DNA from: Geobacter sp. AOG1
GTDB taxonomy: Bacteria; Desulfobacterota; Desulfuromonadia; Geobacterales; Geobacteraceae
Reading direction: 5' to 3'
Assembly (NCBI RefSeq): GCF_019972315.1
Contig: NZ_BLIZ01000001.1
Location: forward strand, 124,001 to 188,000
Length of the DNA: 64,000 nt
Shown here: positions 56,213-64,000 of the stretch, one piece after another
Layout of the letters: each line of letters begins with the position of its first letter
Position numbering within the stretch: position 1 is the stretch's first letter
Program-made: the position numbers and the translations under genes
Notes under the pieces: generated by a model
Told to the model about the DNA's origin: nothing
Databases searched by the model: none
What the model saw: the letters and a program-made list of their open reading frames with translations, nothing else

Positions 56213-57813
56213 GCCTGTGCTCCTTCACTGCCGCTTTCGCGCGCCACTTCACGGGCGGATTTATCCTCCCGCAGCCGCAGGAAGACCGGATGCCTCATGA
56301 CGGCGTCTTCGGTCCAGCCGGACAGGGCGACCTCGCAGACGAGTTCCGGCTTTACCCAGGTAACCGGTGCATTGGTCTCCGGCTGCACGCGGAATGGGCA
56401 TTCCTGTTGGGTCAGGAGATCCAGCCTTGCGCGGATGTCCTGCAACTCCTTCCCCCCGAATCCGCCCCCCGCATGACCGATGTAGATCAACTCGTCCCCT
56501 TCGAACACCCCCAGGACAAGGGTGCCGAAATATTTTCTCCCCCCTCTCGGTTCCGTGAACCCTGCAATCACCCCCTCCTGGGTGAGCTTTGTCTTCACCT
56601 TCAGCCACTGCCGGCTCCTTCTCCCCATCTGGTACACGCTTTGGGAATGCTTGGCAATTATCCCCTCGAGCCCCTTCTCTCTTACGACATGGAAAAACAG
56701 GACCCCCTCTTTCCCGTGGTGATCGCTGAATCGTATATTCGGTGAAGACGGGAGAATCTTTTTCAGGAGTTCCTTTCTTCCGATCAGGGGGAGGTTCGTC
56801 AGGTCATGCCCCTGAAAATACAGGAGATCGAAGACGTAGTAGAGCAGGTGACCGTTCCCGGATTTCTGGTAATTTTGCAACAGCTGGAAATCAGGATATC
56901 CCCGATCGTCCACGACAACGATTTCGCCGTCCAGAACGGCCTCGAATCTGAACTTGCGCAGCGACTCCACGATGGGGGAAAACTTCTGGTTCAACGAGAT
57001 CAGGTTTCGGGAAAAAAGAGCGGCATCTCCGTCCCGGATCTCGGCAACGGCCCGATAGCCATCCCATTTCATTTCAAAGATCCAGTCCGGATGGTCGAAC
57101 GGTTCTCTGGCCAGGGTCGCCAGCATCGGTTTTATGCGGTGCGGCATGGGTGTTACCGGCGCATCCCGCAGGACTTCACTTTCCAGTGCTTCGTGGTGCC
57201 GGATCTGGTTTATTTTTTGTTGCCGGAACGACTTCTGCACGCCGGCTTCGAGCATCTCCTCCAACGTTTTATGGGACTCGATCGAACGGTTCTCCTTGAG
57301 AATATCCCCTGTGCGTGCATACCGATCTTTTTTCTTCAACAGCAGCCACGACTTCCCGTCCTTCCCCGTTTTGACCAGGGCGAATTCACCCTGGAGCTTT
57401 TCCCCTTCGAGAACGAACTTCAAGTCCCCTTTTCTTAATCCCTCCAGAAGAAGTTTTTCGCTTTCGCTTTCATCTGCAGTTGAGGGATGACGATAAAAGC
57501 CCCGGTCCCAGATGATAACGCTTCCCGCGCCGTAATTCCCCGCCGGGATGACGCCTTCGAAGTTCTTGTAATCAAGCGGGTGGTCTTCAACCATGATTGC
57601 CAGCCTTTTCTGGGAAGGGTCCAGTGCAGGACCTTTCGGGACGGCCCAGCTCTTGAGAACCCCTTCCAGTTCCAGCCTGAGATCGTAATGAAGAGCCCGG
57701 GCCGCATGTTTATGCACGACGAACACGAGACGGTGCCCCCCCTGAAGAACGGCCGGTTTCGGTTCGGGGGTTTTCTCGAATTTTCGTTTTGATGCGTAGT
57801 CCTTCAATCCCAT
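56209..57813 (-). CDS. ligD: LigD-type DNA ligase: 3'-phosphoesterase plus ATP-dependent ligase domains
   Basis: A 534-residue non-homologous end-joining ligase. Residues 10-165 are the phosphoesterase (PE) domain with HKHAARALHYDLRLE and WAVPKGPALDP; residues 200-530 are the ATP-dependent ligase with catalytic Lys about 248 in FEMKWDGYRAVAE, then DGEIVVVD, YYVFDLLYFQG, EGIIAKHSQSVY and WLKVKTK. The polymerase domain is missing and is encoded by the next gene upstream. The ATG at 57813 (MGLKDYASKRKF) is preferred; the frame extends to 57888 without a family-like start. The stop overlaps the DUF72 ATG by four bases. It seals ends held by Ku. Confidence 0.95.
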   Translation of the reverse strand: MGLKDYASKRKFEKTPEPKPAVLQGGHRLVFVVHKHAARALHYDLRLELEGVLKSWAVPKGPALDPSQKRLAIMVEDHPLDYKNFEGVIPAGNYGAGSVIIWDRGFYRHPSTADESESEKLLLEGLRKGDLKFVLEGEKLQGEFALVKTGKDGKSWLLLKKKDRYARTGDILKENRSIESHKTLEEMLEAGVQKSFRQQKINQIRHHEALESEVLRDAPVTPMPHRIKPMLATLAREPFDHPDWIFEMKWDGYRAVAEIRDGDAALFSRNLISLNQKFSPIVESLRKFRFEAVLDGEIVVVDDRGYPDFQLLQNYQKSGNGHLLYYVFDLLYFQGHDLTNLPLIGRKELLKKILPSSPNIRFSDHHGKEGVLFFHVVREKGLEGIIAKHSQSVYQMGRRSRQWLKVKTKLTQEGVIAGFTEPRGGRKYFGTLVLGVFEGDELIYIGHAGGGFGGKELQDIRARLDLLTQQECPFRVQPETNAPVTWVKPELVCEVALSGWTEDAVMRHPVFLRLREDKSAREVARESGSEGAQA

Positions 57814-57899
57814 CGTGGAAATCCATCCCTTGTAACCACAGGAACTTCTAGCCACCTCTGTGTCCTGGCGAAAACCTAAAGACATCACTCATGCGACGG

Positions 57900-57957
57900 C
57901 GCAACGACGCGACGTAAAACATATTAAAGTCTTTCGTTGCGTCGTCGCGTCGTTGCG
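57900..57957. repeat. Inverted repeat of CGCAACGACGCGACG type
   Basis: CGCAACGACGCGACG (57900-57914) is inverted exactly at CGTCGCGTCGTTGCG (57943-57957) around a 28-base AT-rich loop. It sits between the LigD polymerase stop and the ligase start, and could act as an attenuator or be a small repeat family. Confidence 0.6.
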
Positions 57958-58009
57958 TGAACAAGATCTGTCCAAGTTCCGGTTTGTCTGGCATAAGATT
58001 GCGAAGTTG

Positions 58010-58912
58010 TTATAGATGCGGAAGCCTCTGCTTTTTCACCAGCACCTCGCGAAACAGGTCCCCCATTTTTTCTACCCTGCTCACCGCTTCCCCATGGGTG
58101 ACCTGCAGCCTTTCCGGATCACCCTCCCCGGCCAGACGCTCCAGGTCCTTCCATTCGAGGGGAAACGAAACCATCGGTTTCTCCCGGGCCCGCAGGGAAT
58201 ACACGCAGGCCATCGTCTTTGACGAGTCGTTCTGGGACCAGTTGATAAACACCCTTGCTTTCCGGTGCTCCTTCGCCATTTTTTCGGTCACCAGGTCCGG
58301 ATAATTCTTCTGCATGACAACTGCCATGGCTCTTGAAAAGGTCTTGGTATCCGCGAAGGTCGTTTTCGCGCAGTTCAAGGGGACATAAACATGGAGCCCC
58401 TTCTGGCCCGAGGTTTTTACGTAGCTTGCAAGCCGCAGTCGGGAGAGCAGGTCCCGAAGGATAAATGCCACCCGGGCACAATCCAGGATGTCGGCCTGCT
58501 CGCCTGGGTCCAGGTCGAAGACCATGGAATCGGGCGTTTCGGGGGAATCTGCCCGTGCCAGAGGGACATGGAGTTCAAGGGACGCAAGGTTCTCCACCCA
58601 CATCAGGGTCTCTAGATTGTTGACCAGACAGGCAGTCATCCGCTCCCCATCATCCCGGTTGATTTCGGCCGTTTCCACCCAGGCCGGATGGGGAGGGCAG
58701 CGCTTCTCGAAAAAGAAATCCTTTTCCACCCCTTCGGGATAGCGCTTCAGGGTCAATGCCCGGTCTTTCAGGTGGGGTAGGATACACGGCGCAATCCGGT
58801 GGTAGTATTCCAGGACGTGCGCCTTCGTGAAACCATGGGAGGGATAGAGGTCCTTTTCCAGGTTAGACAGGGAAAGCCTTCTCCCGGCGATCTCAACGAT
58901 TTTTTGGCTCAC
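58010..58912 (-). CDS. LigD-type polymerase/primase (POL domain) as separate gene
   Basis: A 300-residue stand-alone copy of the LigD polymerase (archaeo-eukaryotic primase) domain, which fills gaps with NTPs at broken ends. Features: RRLSLSNLEKDLYP and FTKAHVLEYYHRIAP at the start, FFEKRCPPHPAWV, the metal-binding DxD in MVFDLDPGEQ, SGQKGLHVYVPL and SLRAREKPMVSFPLEW. The stop lies about 200 bases before the ligase start. Its ATG overlaps the Ku stop by four bases. Most bacteria fuse this domain to the ligase; here it is split from PE-LIG. Confidence 0.95.
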   Translation of the reverse strand: MSQKIVEIAGRRLSLSNLEKDLYPSHGFTKAHVLEYYHRIAPCILPHLKDRALTLKRYPEGVEKDFFFEKRCPPHPAWVETAEINRDDGERMTACLVNNLETLMWVENLASLELHVPLARADSPETPDSMVFDLDPGEQADILDCARVAFILRDLLSRLRLASYVKTSGQKGLHVYVPLNCAKTTFADTKTFSRAMAVVMQKNYPDLVTEKMAKEHRKARVFINWSQNDSSKTMACVYSLRAREKPMVSFPLEWKDLERLAGEGDPERLQVTHGEAVSRVEKMGDLFREVLVKKQRLPHL

Positions 58913-59694
58913 CGGTTCTTCTTCACATCGCGCATGATATCCTCCAGCGCGGCGATCAGATCGGGAGGACCTTCTCCCTCTACGTTCTCTCCTGCCGGAG
59001 CTTCCACGGCCCCCTTTTCCTTGGCCTTTCTCTTCAGGATAGCCATGACCTTTTCCCGGCGCTCGTCCGCATATTTTCCCGGATTGAAGTCCGCCATCAT
59101 GGTCTTGATGCTTTTTTTCATACGGCCCATTTCCAGGGCTTCGACCTTGCCTTCTTTCGGAGAAATATCTTCATCGGAGAGTATTTCATCATGGTAATGG
59201 AGGGTGGTCAGGGCGAGAGCTCCCTCTCTGCTCTTGACCGCCACGAGATACTCGCGCTCGGCCAGCACGAATTTTGCGAGCCCGGCCCTGTTGGTTCTGC
59301 GCATGATCTCGACCAGCAGCCGGTAGGGTTTTTCGCCCCCTTTCAAGGGAACGAGATAATACGGGTGATCGTAATAGACCGGGTCCACTTCATTCATATC
59401 GATGAACTCGACGATCTCGATGGTGCGGCTCCGTTCGGGTGACACGGATTCCAGTTCCTCGTCGGTTATGGGGAGGTATCTGTCGGGTGCGATTTCGTAT
59501 CCCCTGACGATCTCCTCCGGGGGGACCATCTTTTCCTGTTTCGGGCAGAACATCCTTCGCGCGAGGGGAGAGTAGTCCTTGTCATGGAGCAGGCGAAACG
59601 AGACCCGGCCGGGGTTGACCGCTTTCACCAGCTGAACCGGTATCGCCACCAGGCTGAAACTGATCGTCCCGCTCCATATCCCCTGTACCGCCAT
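58909..59694 (-). CDS. ku: Ku protein 1 (DNA end-binding)
   Basis: A 261-residue bacterial Ku, a ring-forming homodimer or heterodimer that binds broken DNA ends and recruits LigD. It begins MAVQGIWSGTISFSLVAIPV, as in the family, and has FRLLHDKDYSPLARRMFCP, PVYYDHPYYLVPLKGGEK and AKFVLAEREYLVAVKSREG. The C-terminal 60 residues are charged and Lys/Glu-rich. ATG 59694 is used; GGAGGA lies just upstream, while the frame to 59724 adds an atypical lead. The stop overlaps the polymerase ATG. A second Ku gene lies 90 bases upstream. Confidence 0.95.
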   Translation of the reverse strand: MAVQGIWSGTISFSLVAIPVQLVKAVNPGRVSFRLLHDKDYSPLARRMFCPKQEKMVPPEEIVRGYEIAPDRYLPITDEELESVSPERSRTIEIVEFIDMNEVDPVYYDHPYYLVPLKGGEKPYRLLVEIMRRTNRAGLAKFVLAEREYLVAVKSREGALALTTLHYHDEILSDEDISPKEGKVEALEMGRMKKSIKTMMADFNPGKYADERREKVMAILKRKAKEKGAVEAPAGENVEGEGPPDLIAALEDIMRDVKKNR

Positions 59695-59784
59695 TTCATT
59701 CCTCCCAGAGCAGGCGCTGGGCACTGGGCTCCAGGCAATGGTTCAAGTTCCCAGAGCCTGATACCTAGCGCCTCGCGCCTGTTT

Positions 59785-60552
59785 TTAAGCGACTCTCTTC
59801 AGGCTCGCCTCAAGGGCCTGGAGCAGCTCGTCCGCCGTGGTCGGTTTCAAGCGCCTGGGACGCAGGACTGCAATTTTTTCTCCCCGGGCTTTTTTATCGA
59901 TCAACGCCTGCAGCTTTTTCTGATGTTCGTTTTCGAATTTCTGCGGCTGAAAAGGACCGGTCAACTGGGCAATCAAATCGCTCCCTATTTTCAGTTCCTT
60001 TTCAGACAGGGGGATTTCCTCCAGCCCGAGAGATTTCACCGGAATCACTTCGTCGGCATAGCGCAGAGTAGTCAGGCGGAGAATCCTGCCCCTCGCCTGC
60101 AACGCCCCGAGATAGGAACGTTTTCGCATGGTCCAGGTGCAGATGCCTTCCACGTCCATCTCCGTTAGCACCTCGACAAGCTCGTTATATCCTGCTGAGT
60201 AGATATCCGGCTCCAGGTAATAGACGCGCTCGTGGAAGAGGGGATCAATCTGGTCGGTCTTGACGAATTCGTGGACATCTATCATCCGACTGCTTTCCGG
60301 AGTGGTTTGATCGAGTTCCGTCGCATCGACGATGATGTATTTCCCCTCCTCCACTTCAACCCCCTTGATCTGTGCCTCCGTTGGCACGGGTATTTTTTCA
60401 TACGCACAGATCATCTGCTGGTGCAGTTTCACCTGATCACGCCGATGAAGCAGGTGAAACTGGATCCGCTCCTCCTTGACCGCGGCATGCAGCTTCACGG
60501 GCACGTCCGTATCCCCGAAGTTGATGGATCCTTTCCAGATCGTTCCTCCCAT
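59785..60552 (-). CDS. ku: Ku protein 2 (DNA end-binding)
   Basis: A 255-residue second Ku with the family start GGTIWKGSINFGDTDVPVKL and the blocks FHLLHRRDQVKLHQQMI, LFHERVYYLEPD and MRKRSYLGALQARG. It shares the Ku core with the gene 90 bases downstream but differs widely in sequence, so it is an old duplicate. Paired Ku genes can form heterodimers, as reported in Sinorhizobium. The C-terminal tail is basic (LRPRRLKPTTADELLQAL), like the DNA-binding extension of many bacterial Ku proteins. GGGGAGGAG lies before the ATG at 60552. Probably the first gene of the NHEJ run. Confidence 0.95.
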   Translation of the reverse strand: MGGTIWKGSINFGDTDVPVKLHAAVKEERIQFHLLHRRDQVKLHQQMICAYEKIPVPTEAQIKGVEVEEGKYIIVDATELDQTTPESSRMIDVHEFVKTDQIDPLFHERVYYLEPDIYSAGYNELVEVLTEMDVEGICTWTMRKRSYLGALQARGRILRLTTLRYADEVIPVKSLGLEEIPLSEKELKIGSDLIAQLTGPFQPQKFENEHQKKLQALIDKKARGEKIAVLRPRRLKPTTADELLQALEASLKRVA

Positions 60553-60596
60553 TGAGCTCCTCCCCAGTTTATCGCCTGGCTTTACCTTCCCGGTTC

Positions 60597-61499
60597 TTAC
60601 TTGATGAAGGTCCCCTTCTCGTACTCCTCAAAGGCAACCCGCAACTCTTCCTGGGTGTTCATGACGATGGGGCCGTACCAGGCGACGGGCTCACCCAGCG
60701 GCTTGCCGGCAACCAGGATGAAGCGTACCGGCTTGTCGGTAGTGGTGACCTGCACGGCGTCCCCCTCGTGTTCGAACAGCGCCACCGTTTCCGGCCCGCA
60801 AATGCAGCGGCGCTCCGTATCCAGCCAGCCATGCCCCACCACCTCGTAGGCATAGGCATCGCGGCGGTCGTCGAAATACCCCTCCCCCGCCAGGATGTAG
60901 GCAAAGGCGGTGTGCCCCGCCGGCAGCGGATGCCGGAATACGGTCCCGGCCGGGACACTGATGTCCAGCATCTCCGGCTCGATCACGATGTCCTTCACCG
61001 GACCCTGCACACCCCCGACCGTTCCGGCAATGACCTTCACCGCTACGCCGCCGTCCAGCGCGACTGCGGGGATATCGGCCGCCTTCACGTCCCGGTAGCG
61101 GGGAGGCATCATCTTCTGGGCAGCCGGCAGATTGGCCCAGAACTGGAATCCCCACATGGTACCGGTGGGGCTCTCCTTGGGCATCTCCTGATGGATGATG
61201 CCGCTGCCGGCGGTCATCCACTGCACGTCGCCGGCACCGATCGCCCCCTTGTTCCCCATGCTGTCCCCATGCTCCACGAGCCCCTCCAGCACGTAGGTGA
61301 TCGTCTCGATCCCCCGGTGGGGGTGCCAGGGGAAGCCGGCCAGATAATCGGCGGGGTTATCGGAATGGAAATCGTCCAGCATCAGGAACGGGTCGAACTG
61401 GGGGACCTGGGAATAGCCGAAGGCCCGCTTGAGATGGACACCGGCCCCCTCGATGGTGGGGCGGCTCTTGAACAGTTTTTTGATACGGCGTGGGGGCAT
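60597..61499 (-). CDS. Pirin family protein (bicupin)
   Basis: A 300-residue pirin. The N-terminal cupin has the metal-site histidines in FPWHPHRGIETITYVLEG and HGDSMGNKG, and GSGIIHQEMP with another His and Glu. The second cupin starts near residue 165. Pirins are iron-binding bicupins; some bacterial members oxidise quercetin, others modulate pyruvate metabolism or redox sensing. The substrate is not evident here. AAAGGAG lies before the ATG at 61499. It may form a run with the dioxygenase and OsmC genes that follow on the same strand (41-bp and shorter gaps). Confidence 0.94.
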   Translation of the reverse strand: MPPRRIKKLFKSRPTIEGAGVHLKRAFGYSQVPQFDPFLMLDDFHSDNPADYLAGFPWHPHRGIETITYVLEGLVEHGDSMGNKGAIGAGDVQWMTAGSGIIHQEMPKESPTGTMWGFQFWANLPAAQKMMPPRYRDVKAADIPAVALDGGVAVKVIAGTVGGVQGPVKDIVIEPEMLDISVPAGTVFRHPLPAGHTAFAYILAGEGYFDDRRDAYAYEVVGHGWLDTERRCICGPETVALFEHEGDAVQVTTTDKPVRFILVAGKPLGEPVAWYGPIVMNTQEELRVAFEEYEKGTFIK

Positions 61500-61539
61500 G
61501 GGGGAAACTCCTTTCTACACAGCGTTATCGTGCAGTTGG

Positions 61540-62319
61540 TCAGCCTATCCGGACGGCAAGCATGGAGACCGAGCCCCCATCCACCCCCTCCACCGGAAAA
61601 CTGATCGGGTCATCTTTCCTGCGAAGCCCAAGGACATAGAGCAACGGGAGATAGTGGTCAGGGGTCGGAACCGAGAGCATGGCATCACGGCCGAGCCCTT
61701 CGTATGCCACAAGCGGAGCGTCGTCCCCGGCGAGGAGCAGCTCCCGAGCCCGCTGCTCGAAACGCACGGCCCAGTCGTAGGCATGAACCCCATCCCTTCC
61801 CCAGGCGTAGGAGTGCAGATTATGTACGAGATTGCCGCTGCCGACGACCAGAACCCCCTCCTCCCGCAGCGGCGCGAGCCGCTTCCCCAGTTCATAGTGG
61901 AACAAGGGAGGCTGCCTCTCGTCGATGGCAAGTTGCACGACGGGGATATCGGCATGGGGGAAAACGTGGGTCAGCACCGACCAGGTACCGTGATCGATCC
62001 CCCAGCTTTCGTCAAGGGGCACCTCAAGTGGAGAAAGGAGATCCTTCACCCGTCGGGCAAGCTCTGGACTGCCGGGAGCGGGATAGCGAATCTCGTACAG
62101 CTCTTGCGGGAAGCCGCCAAAATCGTGGATGGTGGGGGGGGCAGCATTAGCCGTCACCCCGCAGCCCGGAATGTACCAGTGGGCGGAGACGGCAAGGATG
62201 GCGCGAGGACGGGGAATGGATTTGCCGATGGCCGCCCAGCCGTCGGTATAGGCGTTTTTCGACACGGCATTCATCGGGTTGCCGTGGCCGATGAAGATGG
62301 TTGGCATCAGATCGGTCAT
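61540..62319 (-). CDS. Class III extradiol dioxygenase, 4,5-DOPA dioxygenase type (YgiD-like)
   Basis: A 259-residue member of the DODA/LigB-type extradiol dioxygenase family, which opens catechol rings next to the hydroxyls using Zn or Fe. Metal and catalytic histidines are visible in FIGHGNPMNAV, AVSAHWYIPG, WGIDHGTWSVL and VGSGNLVHNLHSY. The C-terminal LSVPTPDHYLPLLYVLG is a family hallmark. It lies 41 bases upstream of pirin and 10 bases downstream of the OsmC gene on the minus strand, so these redox and stress proteins may be co-expressed. The physiological substrate is unknown. Confidence 0.92.
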   Translation of the reverse strand: MTDLMPTIFIGHGNPMNAVSKNAYTDGWAAIGKSIPRPRAILAVSAHWYIPGCGVTANAAPPTIHDFGGFPQELYEIRYPAPGSPELARRVKDLLSPLEVPLDESWGIDHGTWSVLTHVFPHADIPVVQLAIDERQPPLFHYELGKRLAPLREEGVLVVGSGNLVHNLHSYAWGRDGVHAYDWAVRFEQRARELLLAGDDAPLVAYEGLGRDAMLSVPTPDHYLPLLYVLGLRRKDDPISFPVEGVDGGSVSMLAVRIG

Positions 62320-62328
62320 TGAGAACCT

Positions 62329-62754
62329 CTATGTCGTCAGTTTCGCGTCCATAGTGATGGTTGTGTTCAAGAGCCGTGAAATGGGGCACCCCGCCTTGGC
62401 GTCCTGGGCCAGTTTGGCAAATGTCTCCGGGGTGGCCCCCGGTATGGTGGCGTTGACCTCCAGATGGCTTTCGGTGACAGTCCATCCCTGGTCCCGGTTC
62501 TCGAAGGTCACCGTGGCAGTCGTGGCGATCTTTTCCGGGACCAGTCCTGCGCTGCCAAGCTGGGCCGAGAGTGCCATGGAAAAACAGGCGGCGTGGGCAG
62601 CGGCGACCAGTTCTTCCGGATTGGTGCCGATCCCGCTCTCGAAGCGGGTGCCAAACGAATACTGGGTCTGAGAGAGGACGCCGCTTTCCGTCGAGATGTT
62701 ACCTTTCCCGTCCTTGAGGCTTCCCTGCCATTCGGCCGAAGCTTTCCGTTTCAT
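62329..62754 (-). CDS. OsmC family peroxidase
   Basis: A 141-residue OsmC/Ohr-type thiol peroxidase that reduces organic hydroperoxides. It opens KRKASAEWQGSLKDGKGN and ends in the two redox cysteines: AAHAACFSMALSAQLG and DAKAGCPISRLLN. That spacing fits OsmC rather than Ohr. GAGGAGG lies close upstream of the ATG at 62754. It is the first gene of the three-gene minus-strand run OsmC-dioxygenase-pirin, with 9 bases to the next gene. Confidence 0.95.
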   Translation of the reverse strand: MKRKASAEWQGSLKDGKGNISTESGVLSQTQYSFGTRFESGIGTNPEELVAAAHAACFSMALSAQLGSAGLVPEKIATTATVTFENRDQGWTVTESHLEVNATIPGATPETFAKLAQDAKAGCPISRLLNTTITMDAKLTT

Positions 62755-62839
62755 CTAAACCTCCTCGTTGTGCATGATATATGAGCCTGGGCTTGGTCAA
62801 AACGCGAAACAGCCGCATCACCTATATGAGCAGACACCA

Positions 62840-63763
62840 TCAAACTCTCCCCGGATGAAACAACAGGTTTGGTCCCCGGCGCACCTTCCCCTCCTGGTCC
62901 ATCAGCATGTCCAGTGGAAGGGTGGCCAGGTCGTCGGCCAGAGCTTCCATCTCACGGTCCTTTTCCAGGTACAGCAGCTTCAGGTAGCTGTTGCAGTCAT
63001 CGCAACTCTCCGCCTTGACTGCGCCGTTCGATCCTTCCAGGGAGTAGTGGTTGATCCCGTGGGTGGACTCGCAACTGCTGCACTTTATCCGTACCATGTG
63101 CCATTGTGAGGCACAGAGAGAGCAGCAAAGGTAGCGTAATCCCTGCTCTTTCCCCCCCGTGCGTACAATGCCGGCAACCGGGTGTGATCCGCAGACCGGG
63201 CACAAACCGCCCTGTTCCAGTCGGCCACAGACACCATCTCCCAGGGCGGAAACCATCTGAGCCCAGTAGACCTGCAAGGCTGCGGCAACAAACGGGAGTT
63301 GCCGGGGAGAAATACCGTCCATATCCCCCGCCAGAATCCTGTCCGCCATCTCCTCGACCTCGGTTTCATCCGCATGCATCAGACTGGCGACCGTCTCCTG
63401 GGCGGCCACAGGGAGATTAGCCTCTCCCATCCGCTGTAGTATCGTTGTCAGACCCTCCCGCCATGCCGGGTTTCGGCGCAAGGAACGGCACCCCAGCAGC
63501 GGCATGCCATGCTCGCGGCAGAGCGCCTCTTCTTCGGGATCGGGCAAGGAGATTGTGGGGAATCGGTTCAAGGCTTCCTGTTGCGCATCGGCAAGAAGGG
63601 CCAGAAAGAACAGATAGTCTCCCAGAGAATGGCCGTTGGCAAGAAACCGGAAGCGCGCGGCGCGGCGGGCAAACAGATCGCGCCCGGGGAGAAAGAGAAA
63701 GCGGAACTGCCCGGCCGGAGCTTCGATCTGACCCGGTTCAATCATGCGGACGTCGGTGGTCAT
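62840..63763 (-). CDS. fdhE: FdhE, formate dehydrogenase accessory protein
   Basis: A 307-residue FdhE, a cytoplasmic factor needed to mature formate dehydrogenases. The C-terminal half has four CxxC pairs (CPVC, CCSLC, CSSC, CDDC), which bind iron as a rubredoxin-like site, with SQWHMVRIKC between. The N-terminal half is helical. Its ATG overlaps the stop of the formate dehydrogenase cytochrome b gene by four bases (ATGA), so the two are translationally coupled and the catalytic subunits should lie beyond the window's right edge. Confidence 0.95.
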   Translation of the reverse strand: MTTDVRMIEPGQIEAPAGQFRFLFLPGRDLFARRAARFRFLANGHSLGDYLFFLALLADAQQEALNRFPTISLPDPEEEALCREHGMPLLGCRSLRRNPAWREGLTTILQRMGEANLPVAAQETVASLMHADETEVEEMADRILAGDMDGISPRQLPFVAAALQVYWAQMVSALGDGVCGRLEQGGLCPVCGSHPVAGIVRTGGKEQGLRYLCCSLCASQWHMVRIKCSSCESTHGINHYSLEGSNGAVKAESCDDCNSYLKLLYLEKDREMEALADDLATLPLDMLMDQEGKVRRGPNLLFHPGRV

Positions 63764-64000
63764 TTGTCCCCCCCCGTCATCTCCCTAAACCAGGCCGGGT
63801 GATGCTGCTTGGCCCAGGCCCGCCTGACCCGGCCGTACAGCATGGCGCCAATACTCTCCTTGGTCCAGATTGCTATGTAGATATGTCCCATGATCAGGGC
63901 AATCATCACAACTCCTGCTGCCGCGTGCACAACGGCGGCGAAGCGAACCACGACAATCGGGAACAAAAATGAGAAATAGGCGCGCCAGACAACGATCCCG
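63760..64000 (-). CDS. Formate dehydrogenase gamma subunit, cytochrome b556 (3' part only)
   Basis: The last 79 residues of a membrane cytochrome b that passes electrons from formate dehydrogenase to quinone. The visible part reads GIVVWRAYFSFLFP, then VVVRFAAVVHAAAGVVMIAL, GHIYIAIWTKESIG and WAKQHHPAWFREM, closely following the FdoI/FdnI C-terminus, with the haem-ligand His in AAVVHAAAG and the HHPxW end motif. The 5' part lies beyond the window. The stop overlaps fdhE by four bases. Confidence 0.93.
   Translation of the reverse strand, partial: GIVVWRAYFSFLFPIVVVRFAAVVHAAAGVVMIALIMGHIYIAIWTKESIGAMLYGRVRRAWAKQHHPAWFREMTGGDK

Overview
The window looks like chromosomal DNA of a Geobacter-type bacterium (Desulfuromonadia/Geobacterales). 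The pointers are a triheme c7-type cytochrome, an FdhE/formate dehydrogenase locus, high GC in most genes, and a GEMM-I riboswitch that closely resembles, from memory, the Geobacter metallireducens cyclic-GMP-AMP riboswitch. This is inference from gene content; no 16S rRNA or tRNA gene was seen, and no species can be named.

Layout. (1) 1-13.3 kb: a giant cyclic beta-1,2-glucan synthase (NdvB type, probably cut at its 5' end), then a promoter and an RND efflux pair (lipoprotein adaptor plus HAE1-type pump). (2) 13.5-18.9 kb: a small membrane protein paired with a RelA/SpoT-domain synthetase, a spermidine-synthase-like protein, and on the minus strand a PAS-PAS-GGDEF protein and a UbiB-family kinase. 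(3) 19.0-26.9 kb: envelope genes: an AsmA/DUF748 protein, MlaA with an alpha/beta hydrolase, a tiny membrane protein, a BON lipoprotein, a beta-barrel protein and a tyrosine-rich lipoprotein. (4) 27.2-32.8 kb: a B12-binding radical SAM enzyme, penicillin-binding protein 1A, small genes (one a 27-residue membrane peptide) and a FAD oxidoreductase. (5) 32.8-38.2 kb, minus strand: a Gln/Arg/Pro-rich secreted protein, a porin, and a two-subunit molybdenum hydroxylase of the isoquinoline-1-oxidoreductase type. (6) 38.3-42.4 kb: accessory DNA: a structured-RNA-like element, a zinc-ribbon/pilin-like chimera, an AT-richer TcmP-DUF5131 pair, a hypothetical gene and a MITE-like element. (7) 42.6-48.9 kb: a methyltransferase, Tex, a second copy of the RNA-like element ahead of a trypsin-like protease, and a cysteine hydrolase. 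(8) 49-50.8 kb, minus strand: a GEMM-I riboswitch with overlapping terminator reads into a 76-residue protein and a PAS histidine kinase. (9) 51-54.5 kb: a periplasmic repeat protein, a transglutaminase-like protein and a patatin-like lipoprotein. (10) 54.5-60.6 kb, minus strand: a response regulator, a triheme cytochrome, DUF72, and a split non-homologous end-joining set (PE-ligase LigD, separate LigD polymerase, two Ku genes). (11) 60.6-64 kb: pirin, a DODA-type dioxygenase, OsmC, FdhE and the 3' end of the formate dehydrogenase cytochrome b subunit.

The main leads are the duplicated element at 38.36 and 45.78 kb (same promoter, 17-base perfect core, same terminator geometry, possible leader peptide), the cGAMP-type riboswitch with an orphan target operon, the TcmP-DUF5131 pair on AT-rich DNA, and the membrane protein/alarmone-synthetase pair. 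No CRISPR array, prophage or complete insertion sequence was seen.
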